Source: an uncultured Allomuricauda sp. (GTDB lineage: Bacteria > Bacteroidota > Bacteroidia > Flavobacteriales > Flavobacteriaceae). From it: DNA of 64,000 nucleotides. The notes beneath the pieces were generated by a model. The model had not been told where the DNA came from. It saw only the letters and a program-made list of their open reading frames with translations, and did no database searches. The position numbers and the translations under genes are program-made. The stretch spans positions 1-64,000 of the forward strand of contig NZ_CAKZYF010000216.1 of assembly GCF_937884665.1 (NCBI RefSeq). The letters run 5' to 3'. Positions 45,537-53,732 of the stretch are shown piece by piece (the stretch's first letter is position 1; every line of letters starts with the position of its first letter).

Positions 45537-46364
45537 ATGCTAACACAAGATATAAAACTAAGCGAGACGCCGGAAAATGGGATTTCATTTCCCACTGACA
45601 GAATCATGTTAGATGTAAAAGACCTGAAGAAAGTCTATCCAACTCCAAAGGGCGACTACGTAGTATTGGAAAATCTAAACCTTCAAATTTTAAAGGAAGA
45701 GTTTGTGACCATTATTGGCCATTCGGGTTGCGGAAAAACAACGATGCTTTCCATGATTGCCGGTTTAAACCCGATTACTGGGGGCGATATAGCGGTGCTG
45801 GGAAATCCCATAAAAGGACCTGGGCCAGATCGGGGCGTAATCTTTCAATCTCCCAGTTTAATGCCTTGGATGAGCGCGCTCCAAAATGTAATGTTGGGTG
45901 TAAATCGCGTGTTTCCCCATGCCAGTAGGTCCCAACGTAAAGCTATCGCAAAATACTACCTGCATAAAGTAGGTCTTGACGGGGCTTTCCATAAAAAAGC
46001 CAATGAACTCTCACAGGGAATGCAACAACGTGTGGGTATCGCCCGTGCTTTTGCTATAAAACCCAAGGTATTGCTGCTCGACGAACCCTTTGGGATGTTG
46101 GATTCGCTCACACGGGGAGAGCTCCAAGATATTCTTATTGAAATCTGGAACAAGGAAAAGATAACAGCGGTCATGATAACACATGATGTCGACGAAGCCA
46201 TTTTCCTAGCAGACCGCGTGGTCATGATGACCAGTGGACCGCGCGCTAAAATCGGGGATGTCCTTAAAATAGGCTTCGAACGTCCACGTGCACGAAAAAC
46301 AGTGCTGGAACACGAAGACTACTACAAATACCGCAAACATTTAATTGACTTTTTAGAACACTAA
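45537..46364 (+). CDS. nitrate ABC transporter ATPase 2 (NrtD-like)
   Basis: A 275-residue ATPase with Walker A GHSGCGKTTMLSM, Walker B VLLLDEPFGMLDSL, a normal H-loop MITHDVDEAIFLADRV, and a slightly altered signature LSQGMQQRVGIARAF (Gly to Gln at the third position). It lies 12 bp after ATPase 1 and 29 bp before the porin gene. In a heterodimer its Walker A would face the canonical LSGGM of subunit 1, giving one full ATP site and one degenerate site. Confidence 0.93.
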   Translation: MLTQDIKLSETPENGISFPTDRIMLDVKDLKKVYPTPKGDYVVLENLNLQILKEEFVTIIGHSGCGKTTMLSMIAGLNPITGGDIAVLGNPIKGPGPDRGVIFQSPSLMPWMSALQNVMLGVNRVFPHASRSQRKAIAKYYLHKVGLDGAFHKKANELSQGMQQRVGIARAFAIKPKVLLLDEPFGMLDSLTRGELQDILIEIWNKEKITAVMITHDVDEAIFLADRVVMMTSGPRAKIGDVLKIGFERPRARKTVLEHEDYYKYRKHLIDFLEH

Positions 46365-46393
46365 AAAAGAATAACCAACTAAAACGAAATACT

Positions 46394-47710
46394 ATGAGAA
46401 AAGGGTATAGTTTCATGATCCTAGGTATCCTATTGGTTCAATTTGCATCGGCACAATTCACTTTGGATGCTCAATTTAGACCAAGAACTGAATATAGAAA
46501 CGGTTTTCAATTCTTACAACCTGAAGGGGTGGATGCCGGTTTTGTCACAAACACGCGAGCTCGAATCGGAGCAGGCTTTAAAACCGAAAGCTATCAAATC
46601 TATATCAATGTCCAAGATGTTCAGATATGGGGAGAAAATCCACAACTTGTCCCTATAGATGCGAATAACTCCTTTTCCCTTTTTGAAGCCTGGGCAGAAT
46701 TGCAACTTGGCAGCGGATGGTCCACCAAACTAGGTCGCCAAGTACTATCTTATGATGATCAACGTTATTTTGGCGGACTGGATTGGGCGCAGCAAGGGCG
46801 TTATCATGATTTGGCCCTGGTCAAATTCCGAAAGGGAGATTTTATTCTGGATGTGGGTTTGGCTTTCAATCAAGATTTGGATAATCAGGGAGGTCCGTTA
46901 TTTGGCTTCAAAAATTCAGGAACTGAATTCAATTCAGCGAACCCCTTTCAGTACAAGACCATGCAATATCTCTATGCCAAGAAAGCATTCAATGCGTTTA
47001 GCGCTAGTTTGGTACTGGCTAACTTGGGATTCCAGCAAATAGATACTGAAACAGGTGACGCCAGCGACATCAGAAATACATTCACTGCCGGCACGCACTT
47101 GACCTTCAAAAAGGGCAAGTTTGGTTTAGAAGGAAACGCATTTCTACAGACTGGGGAATTTGTAACGGGAATTGATATTGACGGGGCTTATCTATTGGGA
47201 TTGGAAGCGTCCTACAGCGTAAGCCCAAAAACAAAGTTAGGCCTCGGGATAGAAGCCATTAGCGGCGACGATTCATCTACCGAGGGCACCGAAGCGTTTT
47301 TACCACATTTTGGCACCAACCATAAATTCAATGGATTTATGGACCATTTTTACGTCGGTAACTGGATCAATAATGTAGGGCTTTTGGATGTACACGCCAG
47401 CGCAACCTTTATGCTAGGAGAAAAAACAACACTTTTTTCAAAATTGTTGAGCTTTCAAGGAATGGAAGATACTCCAAGTGGAGAAAGCAGTCTCGGTACA
47501 GAATTGGACCTTGTACTAACACAACAGTTCAATGGTTTTGCCCTTAAAATAGGTTATTCCCAACTATTTGCAGCTGATGGATTAGAAGAACTGGAAACTG
47601 CACGTCTCGGTGCTACGGACGCTGTGGATTTTAAGAGTTCGCAAAATTGGGCTTGGGCCATGATTATTATCAAACCGACCCTATTTACAACTGCAAAATC
47701 GGACAAATAG
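46394..47710 (+). CDS. outer-membrane beta-barrel porin, alginate-export-like, in the nitrate operon
   Basis: A 438-residue protein with a signal peptide (ending ASAQ) and an all-beta barrel: alternating amphipathic strands such as FTLDAQFRPRTEYRNGFQFL, RARIGAGFKTESYQIYINVQ and LGRQVLSYDDQRYFGGLDW, the last typical of the alginate_exp porin family. It is the last gene of the nrt unit (29 bp spacing) and is followed by a hairpin. Its position suggests a nitrate-selective or general anion porin; the substrate is inferred, not seen. Confidence 0.85.
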   Translation: MRKGYSFMILGILLVQFASAQFTLDAQFRPRTEYRNGFQFLQPEGVDAGFVTNTRARIGAGFKTESYQIYINVQDVQIWGENPQLVPIDANNSFSLFEAWAELQLGSGWSTKLGRQVLSYDDQRYFGGLDWAQQGRYHDLALVKFRKGDFILDVGLAFNQDLDNQGGPLFGFKNSGTEFNSANPFQYKTMQYLYAKKAFNAFSASLVLANLGFQQIDTETGDASDIRNTFTAGTHLTFKKGKFGLEGNAFLQTGEFVTGIDIDGAYLLGLEASYSVSPKTKLGLGIEAISGDDSSTEGTEAFLPHFGTNHKFNGFMDHFYVGNWINNVGLLDVHASATFMLGEKTTLFSKLLSFQGMEDTPSGESSLGTELDLVLTQQFNGFALKIGYSQLFAADGLEELETARLGATDAVDFKSSQNWAWAMIIIKPTLFTTAKSDK

Positions 47711-47730
47711 TCTAAAATCGCTTTGCTTAA

Positions 47731-47767
47731 AATGGGTCATCTCCAGACAATATGGGGATGGCCCATT
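47731..47767 (+). terminator. hairpin after the porin gene, probable terminator
   Basis: Arms of 14 bases (AATGGGTCATCTCC and GGGGATGGCCCATT, two G-T pairs) with a 9-base loop lie 20 bases after the porin stop. The following T run is weak (CTGTT). It overlaps an upstream in-frame ATG of the response regulator, supporting the later start. Confidence 0.7.
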
Positions 47768-47770
47768 CTG

Positions 47771-47804
47771 TTGCAGCCCTCCTAAACAAAATCTGTTACT
47801 TTTG
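47771..47804 (+). promoter_or_regulatory. promoter of the NarL-type regulator, near-leaderless
   Basis: TTG at 47771 and TACTTTTG at 47797-47804 match the Bacteroidota -33/-7 pair with a 23-base spacer. The ATG of the regulator follows only four bases after the -7 element, implying a very short or absent leader. Confidence 0.45.
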
Positions 47805-47808
47805 TAGT

Positions 47809-48504
47809 ATGTCAAACGTAAATCCCGACGCTACAATTAAAATTATACTTGCAGATGATCATGCGCTCGTTAGGGATGGAATTCGGGCCCTATTGGAAGA
47901 AGAATCCGATTTGGAGGTGGTCGGAGAGGTATCCAATGGTCTTGAAGCGTTGGAAACGGTGACTCAAAAAAGACCCGATATTCTCATTATCGATATCCGT
48001 ATGCCCCAACTTGGTGGTATCGAAACAGTGGAACGTCTGAATAGCTCCAAAGTGTCGGCTACGAAGTGTATTATTCTTTCCATGCATGATTCTGAAGAGT
48101 ATATCTTGAAGTCCGTTCAGGCCGGTGCAGCGGGTTACTTGTTAAAAGACACCGACAAAAATGAATTCATAAAGGCCATCCATACAGTTCAAGGTGGCGG
48201 TAAATTTTTTAGCGGCGATATATCAAATGTACTGGTCAACAACCTACTCAATCCCAGTCCCAACACATCCGAAAAAACCCAAGCAAAAAGGAATAAAGAC
48301 AATCCGTTTGACCTTACCAACAAAGAACTACTTGTGCTGGAACTAATCCTACAGGGTTTTACCAATAAGGAAATTTCCAAAAAACTTGAGAATAGTAAGC
48401 GCACTATTGAAACCCATCGATTTAATCTCATGAAAAAAATGCAGGTTAAAAATTTGATGGATCTTTCCAAAAAAGCGAGAGAGCACCAACTGGTTCAAAT
48501 TTAA
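47809..48504 (+). CDS. NarL-family response regulator of the nitrate island
   Basis: A 231-residue regulator from ATG 47809; an earlier in-frame ATG at 47752 lies inside a terminator hairpin. Receiver features: IILADDHALVRDG, phospho-acceptor Asp in ILIIDIRMPQLGG, and the Lys in GYLLKDTDK. The LuxR-type helix-turn-helix is NKELLVLELILQGFTNKEI and SKRTIETHRFNLMKKM. It sits between the nrt operon and the nitrate reductase gene and has no adjacent kinase; the PilJ/NarX-like kinase in the nirBD operon is the natural partner. It is the best candidate to bind the 7-2-7 repeats of the island. Confidence 0.92.
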   Translation: MSNVNPDATIKIILADDHALVRDGIRALLEEESDLEVVGEVSNGLEALETVTQKRPDILIIDIRMPQLGGIETVERLNSSKVSATKCIILSMHDSEEYILKSVQAGAAGYLLKDTDKNEFIKAIHTVQGGGKFFSGDISNVLVNNLLNPSPNTSEKTQAKRNKDNPFDLTNKELLVLELILQGFTNKEISKKLENSKRTIETHRFNLMKKMQVKNLMDLSKKAREHQLVQI

Positions 48505-48574
48505 ACCTTCTAAAAAAAGGCAGTAATTATTACGAATCCTTCGGTTTATGTGGGTACTTTTACTATATTCTTAC

Positions 48575-48590
48575 TACGTATTAGTACGTA
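48575..48590. promoter_or_regulatory. NarL-like 7-2-7 operator upstream of the nitrate reductase gene
   Basis: TACGTAT-TA-GTACGTA, two inverted heptamers with a 2-base spacer, is centred about 54 bases before the ATG. It shares its first nine bases with the nrtA operator 1. Confidence 0.7.
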
Positions 48591-48636
48591 AATTTTTATT
48601 TTTCTCATTTGAAAAGGTATCCTGCCACTATTTTGA

Positions 48637-51600
48637 ATGCAGAAAAAAGAAACCCATACTACTATATGCTCCTATTGTGGTGTAGGCTGCGGAATAACAG
48701 TCACCAAAGACACAAAAGGTATACTTTCCGTTGAAGGTAATCAAGCGTATCCCGTCAATAAAGGGATGCTCTGCTCCAAAGGGAAGAACCTGAACTACGT
48801 TGCCCAAGATACCACCGATCGTATTCTTCATCCCCAAATGCGATGGAGCAGAAACCATCCGCTGCAGCAAGTTTCCTGGAGTATTGCCCTTAAGCGCGCT
48901 GCGGCTGTATTTAAGAGTATCATTGAAAAACATGGGCCGGACAGTGTAGCGTTTTACGTCTCCGGCCAGTGCTTGACCGAAGAATATTACTTGGCCAATA
49001 AACTGACCAAGGGCTTTATCGGGACGAACAATATTGACACCAATTCGCGCCTTTGCATGAGTTCGGCCGTGGTTGGTTACAAGAAAACCGTAGGCGAAGA
49101 CATGGTACCCATCGCCTATGCCGATATCGAATTGGCAGATTGTTTTTTGATCGCGGGAGGCAATCCGGCGTGGTGCCATCCCATTCTTTTTAGACGCTTG
49201 GAAAAGCATAAAGAGGATAATCCGCATGTGAAAGTCATTGTGGTCGATCCCAGAAAAACCCAGACGTGTGCCTTGGCGGATATTCATTTACAGATAATGC
49301 CCGGGACCGATGTGATTCTGTTCAATGCTATTGCGCGCTGGTTGATTGAAAAAAAGAAAATTGATGTCTCTTTTATTAACAAATACACCTCCAATTTTGA
49401 AGCCTGTAAACAAAGTGCTTTTGAATTAAGCTTGAATGAAGCGGCAAAAAAATGTGGTATTGCGGTGGAGGACCTCAAAAAAACGGCCAAACATATTGGA
49501 AGTGCCAAGGGCTTTATCAGTATGTGGACCATGGGCTTGAACCAAAGTGTTATTGGCGTGGATAAAAATCTTTCCTTGCTCAATCTCTCACTGTTGACAG
49601 GACAAATTGGCAAGCCAGGGTCAGGGCCTTTTTCGCTGACAGGCCAGCCCAATGCCATGGGAGGTCGTGAGGTAGGGGGCATGGCAAGTCTATTGGCTGC
49701 CCATCGGGATTTGGGCAATGAAAAACATCGCAAAGAAATTGAAGAATTCTGGGGTGGAAAACCTATAAAAAAAGAATCGGGTCTTACTGCTACCGAAATG
49801 TTCAATGCCCTTGAAAAAGGAACTTTAAAGGCAATATGGGTCATTTGCACAAACCCTGTGGTCAGTATGCCCAATGCCCATAAAGTTGAAGCAGCTCTCA
49901 AAAAGGCCAGTTTTGTCATCGTTCAGGATATTTCACACCATTCTGAGACCACTAAATATGCCGATTTACTACTGCCCGCAGCGGGATGGTTGGAGAAAGA
50001 AGGAACTATGACCAATTCCGAACGTCGTATCAGCTATTTGCCCAAGGTCATTGACCCTCCCGGAGAAGCCCTTCCCGATGCTGAAATTCTATGGCGGTTT
50101 GGTCGAGAAATGGGTTATACAGGTTTTGATTTTGACAATACTGGCGAAGTTTATGACGAGTATTGCCTTATGACCAAAGGCACCAACATCGATATCTCCG
50201 GACTTTCCTATGAACGACTCAAAACCGAAGGAAGTTTTCAGTGGCCCGTACCACACAAGACCCATAGAGGAACCCCAAGACTATTTGAGAACCAAAAGTA
50301 TTTCACCGCGAATGGAAAGGCCCATTTTAATGCTCCCAGAAAACTCTACAACCGATCGGAGCAAACGGATGAAGAATACCCTCTAGTACTGAATACAGGT
50401 CGTGTTAGGGACCAATGGCATACACGTACCAAAACAGGAAAAGTAAAACGACTATTGACTCATATCCCAACCCCTTACCTGGAAATGAACAAAGTTGATG
50501 CGTATATCCTAGGGCTCAAAGAAGGGGATATTGCCATAGTACGAAGTCGTAGGGGAAGGGTACGGGTACAGGTAACCATCAATTATGATATCCGGGAAAA
50601 GGTTGTCTTTTTGCCCATGCACTGGGGCAAAATCCTAAATAACGATTTCAGCAGGGCCAACAACCTGACCAATGACTTGGTGGACCCTTTATCAAAAGAA
50701 CCTGATTTTAAATATTGCGCCGTTCGGGTAGAAAAGTATAAAAAACCAAAACAAAAGGTTGTCGTAATTGGTGCTGGAGCGGCATCCTATCGTTTTATAC
50801 AGTCCTATCGCGAAAAAAACAGGACTGATGAACTTCATGTTTTCTCTAAAGAACCCCATCCTTTTTACAATAGGGTCTTGCTTCCAGAATATGTCAACGA
50901 AGAACTCCCCTGGGAAGCTTTACAAAAGTTAAAACAAGGGGAGCTCAGAAAGCTAAGGGTAGAACTGTATCCCAACAAAGGAATTGCTGAGATAATTGCA
51001 GAGGACCAGTATGTAGTTGACGACCTGGGAAATCAACATAGCTATGATATTCTGATCATGGCAACAGGGAGCCGCGCTTTTGTGCCCAACGACGTTCGTA
51101 TGGACTTACCAGGGCGGTTCACCATGCGTGAGCGCAATGATGCGGATAGACTTAAGGCATATTTAAATGATACTGGCCTTGCGCCCACAGAGCAACATGT
51201 GGTCATCGTTGGTGGAGGGCTTTTAGGTCTGGAGTTGGCCGCATCCCTTAAAAAGGTTGATATCAATATTAGTATTATACAACGTGCCCCACGTCTAATG
51301 GAGCGTCAACTGGATGCTGTCGCCAGCCGCCTATTGGCCGAAGACGTGAGCGAACGCGGCATTACGCTTTACTTTGATAATGAAGTAAGTACCGTTTTTG
51401 AAGATAGTTCAGGTTCACATTCACTTTTGGTAAATCTCAAAACGGGGCGAACCATTGCTTGCAACGCCATTGTGTACGCTATAGGAACACGTCCGAATAT
51501 TGAGCTGGCCAAACAAGCTGGACTGGAAACACGTCGCGGAGTGGTCGTTGATTCTTATTTAAGAACGAGCCATCCCCATATTTTTGCACTGGGCGAAATC

Positions 51601-52170
51601 GCGGAATTTGAGAACACCTTGTTTGGAATCACTTCCGCAGCAGAGCAACAGGCGGATGTTGCGGCAAATTATGTTTTGGGCGATTTAGGAAGCATTTACA
51701 ACGGATCTGTCTTGATGAACATCCTCAAGTTCGAAAATCTAGACCTCTGCAGTATTGGTATGGTCAATACGCCTTCCAATGACGATAGCTATGAAGAGAT
51801 TATCCTTATGGACGTACGAAAACGTTTCTACAAGAAATGCATCGTAAAAAATGACACACTCAAAGGAGCTATTTTGATGGGCGACAAAAATGAGTTTGCT
51901 GAGTTTAAAAGATTGATAGAGGAAGAAATTGAGTTGTCCGAAAAAAGGGATGAACTTTTAAGGGGAGCGCCGAATACAAAACCCTTGAAAGGCAAATTGG
52001 TTTGTTCCTGCAGTCAAGTGGGGGAAGGAAATATTCAGGAAGCCATTCACAATGGATATGCCGACTTTGCCAAACTATGTTCCGAAACGGGTGCAGGTTT
52101 GGGCTGCGGCAGTTGTAAACCCGAAGTAAAGGCCATACTGGATACTGAGCTAAGGGCCATAACCTCCTAG
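48637..52170 (+). CDS. assimilatory nitrate reductase fused to a NirB-like FAD reductase and BFD [2Fe-2S] domain
   Basis: A 1177-residue cytoplasmic enzyme without signal peptide. The first about 700 residues are a NasA-type molybdopterin oxidoreductase: [4Fe-4S] Cys 11, 14, 18 and 46 (CSYCGVGCG and GMLCSKG), the molybdenum-site Cys region SRLCMSSAVVGYK, and the C-terminal dinucleotide-binding part. From about residue 705 an FAD/NAD(P) disulfide-reductase-like domain follows (KVVVIGAGAASYRFIQSY, VVIVGGGLLGLELAASL), homologous to the NirB N-terminus. The last 60 residues are a BFD-type domain (LVCSCSQVG, GCGSCKPEV). The fusion provides catalytic and electron-input parts, often separate NasA/NasB proteins, in one chain. 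It starts 133 bp after the regulator gene, behind a 7-2-7 repeat. Confidence 0.95.
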   Translation: MQKKETHTTICSYCGVGCGITVTKDTKGILSVEGNQAYPVNKGMLCSKGKNLNYVAQDTTDRILHPQMRWSRNHPLQQVSWSIALKRAAAVFKSIIEKHGPDSVAFYVSGQCLTEEYYLANKLTKGFIGTNNIDTNSRLCMSSAVVGYKKTVGEDMVPIAYADIELADCFLIAGGNPAWCHPILFRRLEKHKEDNPHVKVIVVDPRKTQTCALADIHLQIMPGTDVILFNAIARWLIEKKKIDVSFINKYTSNFEACKQSAFELSLNEAAKKCGIAVEDLKKTAKHIGSAKGFISMWTMGLNQSVIGVDKNLSLLNLSLLTGQIGKPGSGPFSLTGQPNAMGGREVGGMASLLAAHRDLGNEKHRKEIEEFWGGKPIKKESGLTATEMFNALEKGTLKAIWVICTNPVVSMPNAHKVEAALKKASFVIVQDISHHSETTKYADLLLPAAGWLEKEGTMTNSERRISYLPKVIDPPGEALPDAEILWRFGREMGYTGFDFDNTGEVYDEYCLMTKGTNIDISGLSYERLKTEGSFQWPVPHKTHRGTPRLFENQKYFTANGKAHFNAPRKLYNRSEQTDEEYPLVLNTGRVRDQWHTRTKTGKVKRLLTHIPTPYLEMNKVDAYILGLKEGDIAIVRSRRGRVRVQVTINYDIREKVVFLPMHWGKILNNDFSRANNLTNDLVDPLSKEPDFKYCAVRVEKYKKPKQKVVVIGAGAASYRFIQSYREKNRTDELHVFSKEPHPFYNRVLLPEYVNEELPWEALQKLKQGELRKLRVELYPNKGIAEIIAEDQYVVDDLGNQHSYDILIMATGSRAFVPNDVRMDLPGRFTMRERNDADRLKAYLNDTGLAPTEQHVVIVGGGLLGLELAASLKKVDINISIIQRAPRLMERQLDAVASRLLAEDVSERGITLYFDNEVSTVFEDSSGSHSLLVNLKTGRTIACNAIVYAIGTRPNIELAKQAGLETRRGVVVDSYLRTSHPHIFALGEIAEFENTLFGITSAAEQQADVAANYVLGDLGSIYNGSVLMNILKFENLDLCSIGMVNTPSNDDSYEEIILMDVRKRFYKKCIVKNDTLKGAILMGDKNEFAEFKRLIEEEIELSEKRDELLRGAPNTKPLKGKLVCSCSQVGEGNIQEAIHNGYADFAKLCSETGAGLGCGSCKPEVKAILDTELRAITS

Positions 52171-52179
52171 AAAGCAACA

Positions 52180-53610
52180 ATGAACGATGACTTGCACCGA
52201 ATATTGATAAAAGGAGGAGTTACCTCACCGGGGGAACTAAAGGACAGTATTTCCATGTTGGAGGCTGCCGGGCTCTGTGAAGTGCATTTTGGTTCCCGTC
52301 AAGATCTGTTGTTTCCGTTGAATAGGAAAGATGAGACTCCCCTTGAACGTATTTCAAAATACAATACCGATATCGTAGGTGAACGAACCTACCAAAACAT
52401 TGTTTCCTCTTATGTTTCAGCAGATATTTTTGAGATGACTCACTGGCTCAAAGGGTCAACTTATCTTTACATTTTGGAAGAGTTTGACTATTTGCCAAAG
52501 CTCAAAATCAACATTACCGATCCAAAGCAAAGATTAGTACCCTTGTACAGTGGAAACCTAAATTTTATCGCTTCCGAACAAGAGGATTATTGGTACTTAT
52601 ATCTCAATATACCAAGTTGGACCTCCAGTGAATTTTATCCCGTACTTATCTATAGCTATGATATTGTTGCCATTTCTAGGGCCATAGAACACTATTATCC
52701 CCAAGCAAAAGATGTTCCTTCGCTTTTTGAAATACTCAATGAAGTTCTCGACACCAATAATAAGAACATTCAGAAAAAATTAGAAACGCCTTATCTTACC
52801 TTTCCTTATTACGAAGGCGTCAATCGAATGGGATTGGATCAATATTGGTTAGGGCTCTATTGGAGAAACAATCGGTATGACCTTCAATTTCTGAAGGATT
52901 TTTGCGGGTTTTGCTTGGATAATAGCATAGGCAAGATATGCATTACACCTTGGAAATCTTTTATTGTTAAGGGTATCAAACAGAAGTACCGGTCTGAACT
53001 GGAGCGATTTATTGGTCAACGCGGAATCAATATACGTCACTCCCAATTAGAAATGAACTGGCACTTACCCGTAGATGACCTTGAGGCTTTTGAACTGAAA
53101 AAGTTTTTGGTGCGAAATTTTGATGAGAACGACATCAGCACTTACGGGCTAACCTTTGGAATAAGCAGCGATGCGGGTAAACGGTCCCATTTCGCTTCAA
53201 TTATCATAGAAAAAAACCAATCTACATCCGTTATCAAGGATTTCAAAGTACGTCCGACCTATAATGTGCTGCATTTCAAGGCCTTTGACCCAAATACCCA
53301 AGTCTATGTTTCACATGCTCAAGATGTTGACCAAATGGAGCTTCCCAGCTTATTGATGGAACTCAGCAAAAAATATTTTAAGGAACTGGGCAAAACGTCC
53401 CTTAAGAAAGTGGAGATTTCCGAAAATGAAAATATAGAAATAGAAGTTCACCAATGTGAATCTTGCATGACTATTTATGACAGCTCCCAGGGTGATGAGA
53501 AAAACAAGGTTGCTGTTGGTGTCGCCTTTGAAAATCTTCCTGAAGAATATCGATGCCCCGTTTGTGATGCACCTTCTTCCAATTTTAACAAAGTCTTGCT
53601 TCAAATATGA
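52180..53610 (+). CDS. rubredoxin fused to a siroheme-reductase-like fold without cluster ligands
   Basis: A 476-residue cytoplasmic protein 9 bp after the nitrate reductase gene. The C-terminus is a rubredoxin with Cys 426, 429, 459 and 462 (CESC and CPVC) and the GVAFENLPEEYRCPVC segment. The first about 410 residues resemble the ferredoxin-like half-domains of nitrite/sulfite reductases and CobG: ILIKGGVTSPGELKDSI and FGSRQDLLFP correspond to the first half, and GKICITPWKSFIVKGI (about 250-270) to the second (the TPW.sli..I pattern). The CxxxxxC/CxxxC siroheme-cluster cysteines expected after the second half are not present. It probably feeds electrons to the reductase; this is an inference from linkage. 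Confidence 0.8.
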   Translation: MNDDLHRILIKGGVTSPGELKDSISMLEAAGLCEVHFGSRQDLLFPLNRKDETPLERISKYNTDIVGERTYQNIVSSYVSADIFEMTHWLKGSTYLYILEEFDYLPKLKINITDPKQRLVPLYSGNLNFIASEQEDYWYLYLNIPSWTSSEFYPVLIYSYDIVAISRAIEHYYPQAKDVPSLFEILNEVLDTNNKNIQKKLETPYLTFPYYEGVNRMGLDQYWLGLYWRNNRYDLQFLKDFCGFCLDNSIGKICITPWKSFIVKGIKQKYRSELERFIGQRGINIRHSQLEMNWHLPVDDLEAFELKKFLVRNFDENDISTYGLTFGISSDAGKRSHFASIIIEKNQSTSVIKDFKVRPTYNVLHFKAFDPNTQVYVSHAQDVDQMELPSLLMELSKKYFKELGKTSLKKVEISENENIEIEVHQCESCMTIYDSSQGDEKNKVAVGVAFENLPEEYRCPVCDAPSSNFNKVLLQI

Positions 53611-53648
53611 TGCACCGATGAAGCTTTGGTTTTAATTAATTTAACATC

Positions 53649-53669
53649 TATTTAGACTAAATCTAAATA
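53649..53669. promoter_or_regulatory. perfect palindromic metal-regulator-like operator before the ECF sigma gene
   Basis: Arms TATTTAGA and TCTAAATA flank CTAAA, giving an 8-5-8 inverted repeat 64 bases before the sigma factor ATG. The 19-base core (ATTTAGA-N5-TCTAAAT) resembles Fur/DtxR-type iron boxes of Bacteroidota. A second inverted repeat AAACTGTT / AACAGTTT lies at about 53689-53718, over the likely promoter. Confidence 0.65.
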
Positions 53670-53732
53670 TTTTAAATTTTCTTTGTTTAAACTGTTCGTA
53701 AATTTTGTTAAACAGTTTTGTAATCAACCAAT

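Noticed and set aside
47752..47808. Upstream ATG of the NarL-type regulator
   Set aside because: It falls within the hairpin after the porin gene and before a good promoter; the extra 19 residues are not receiver-like.
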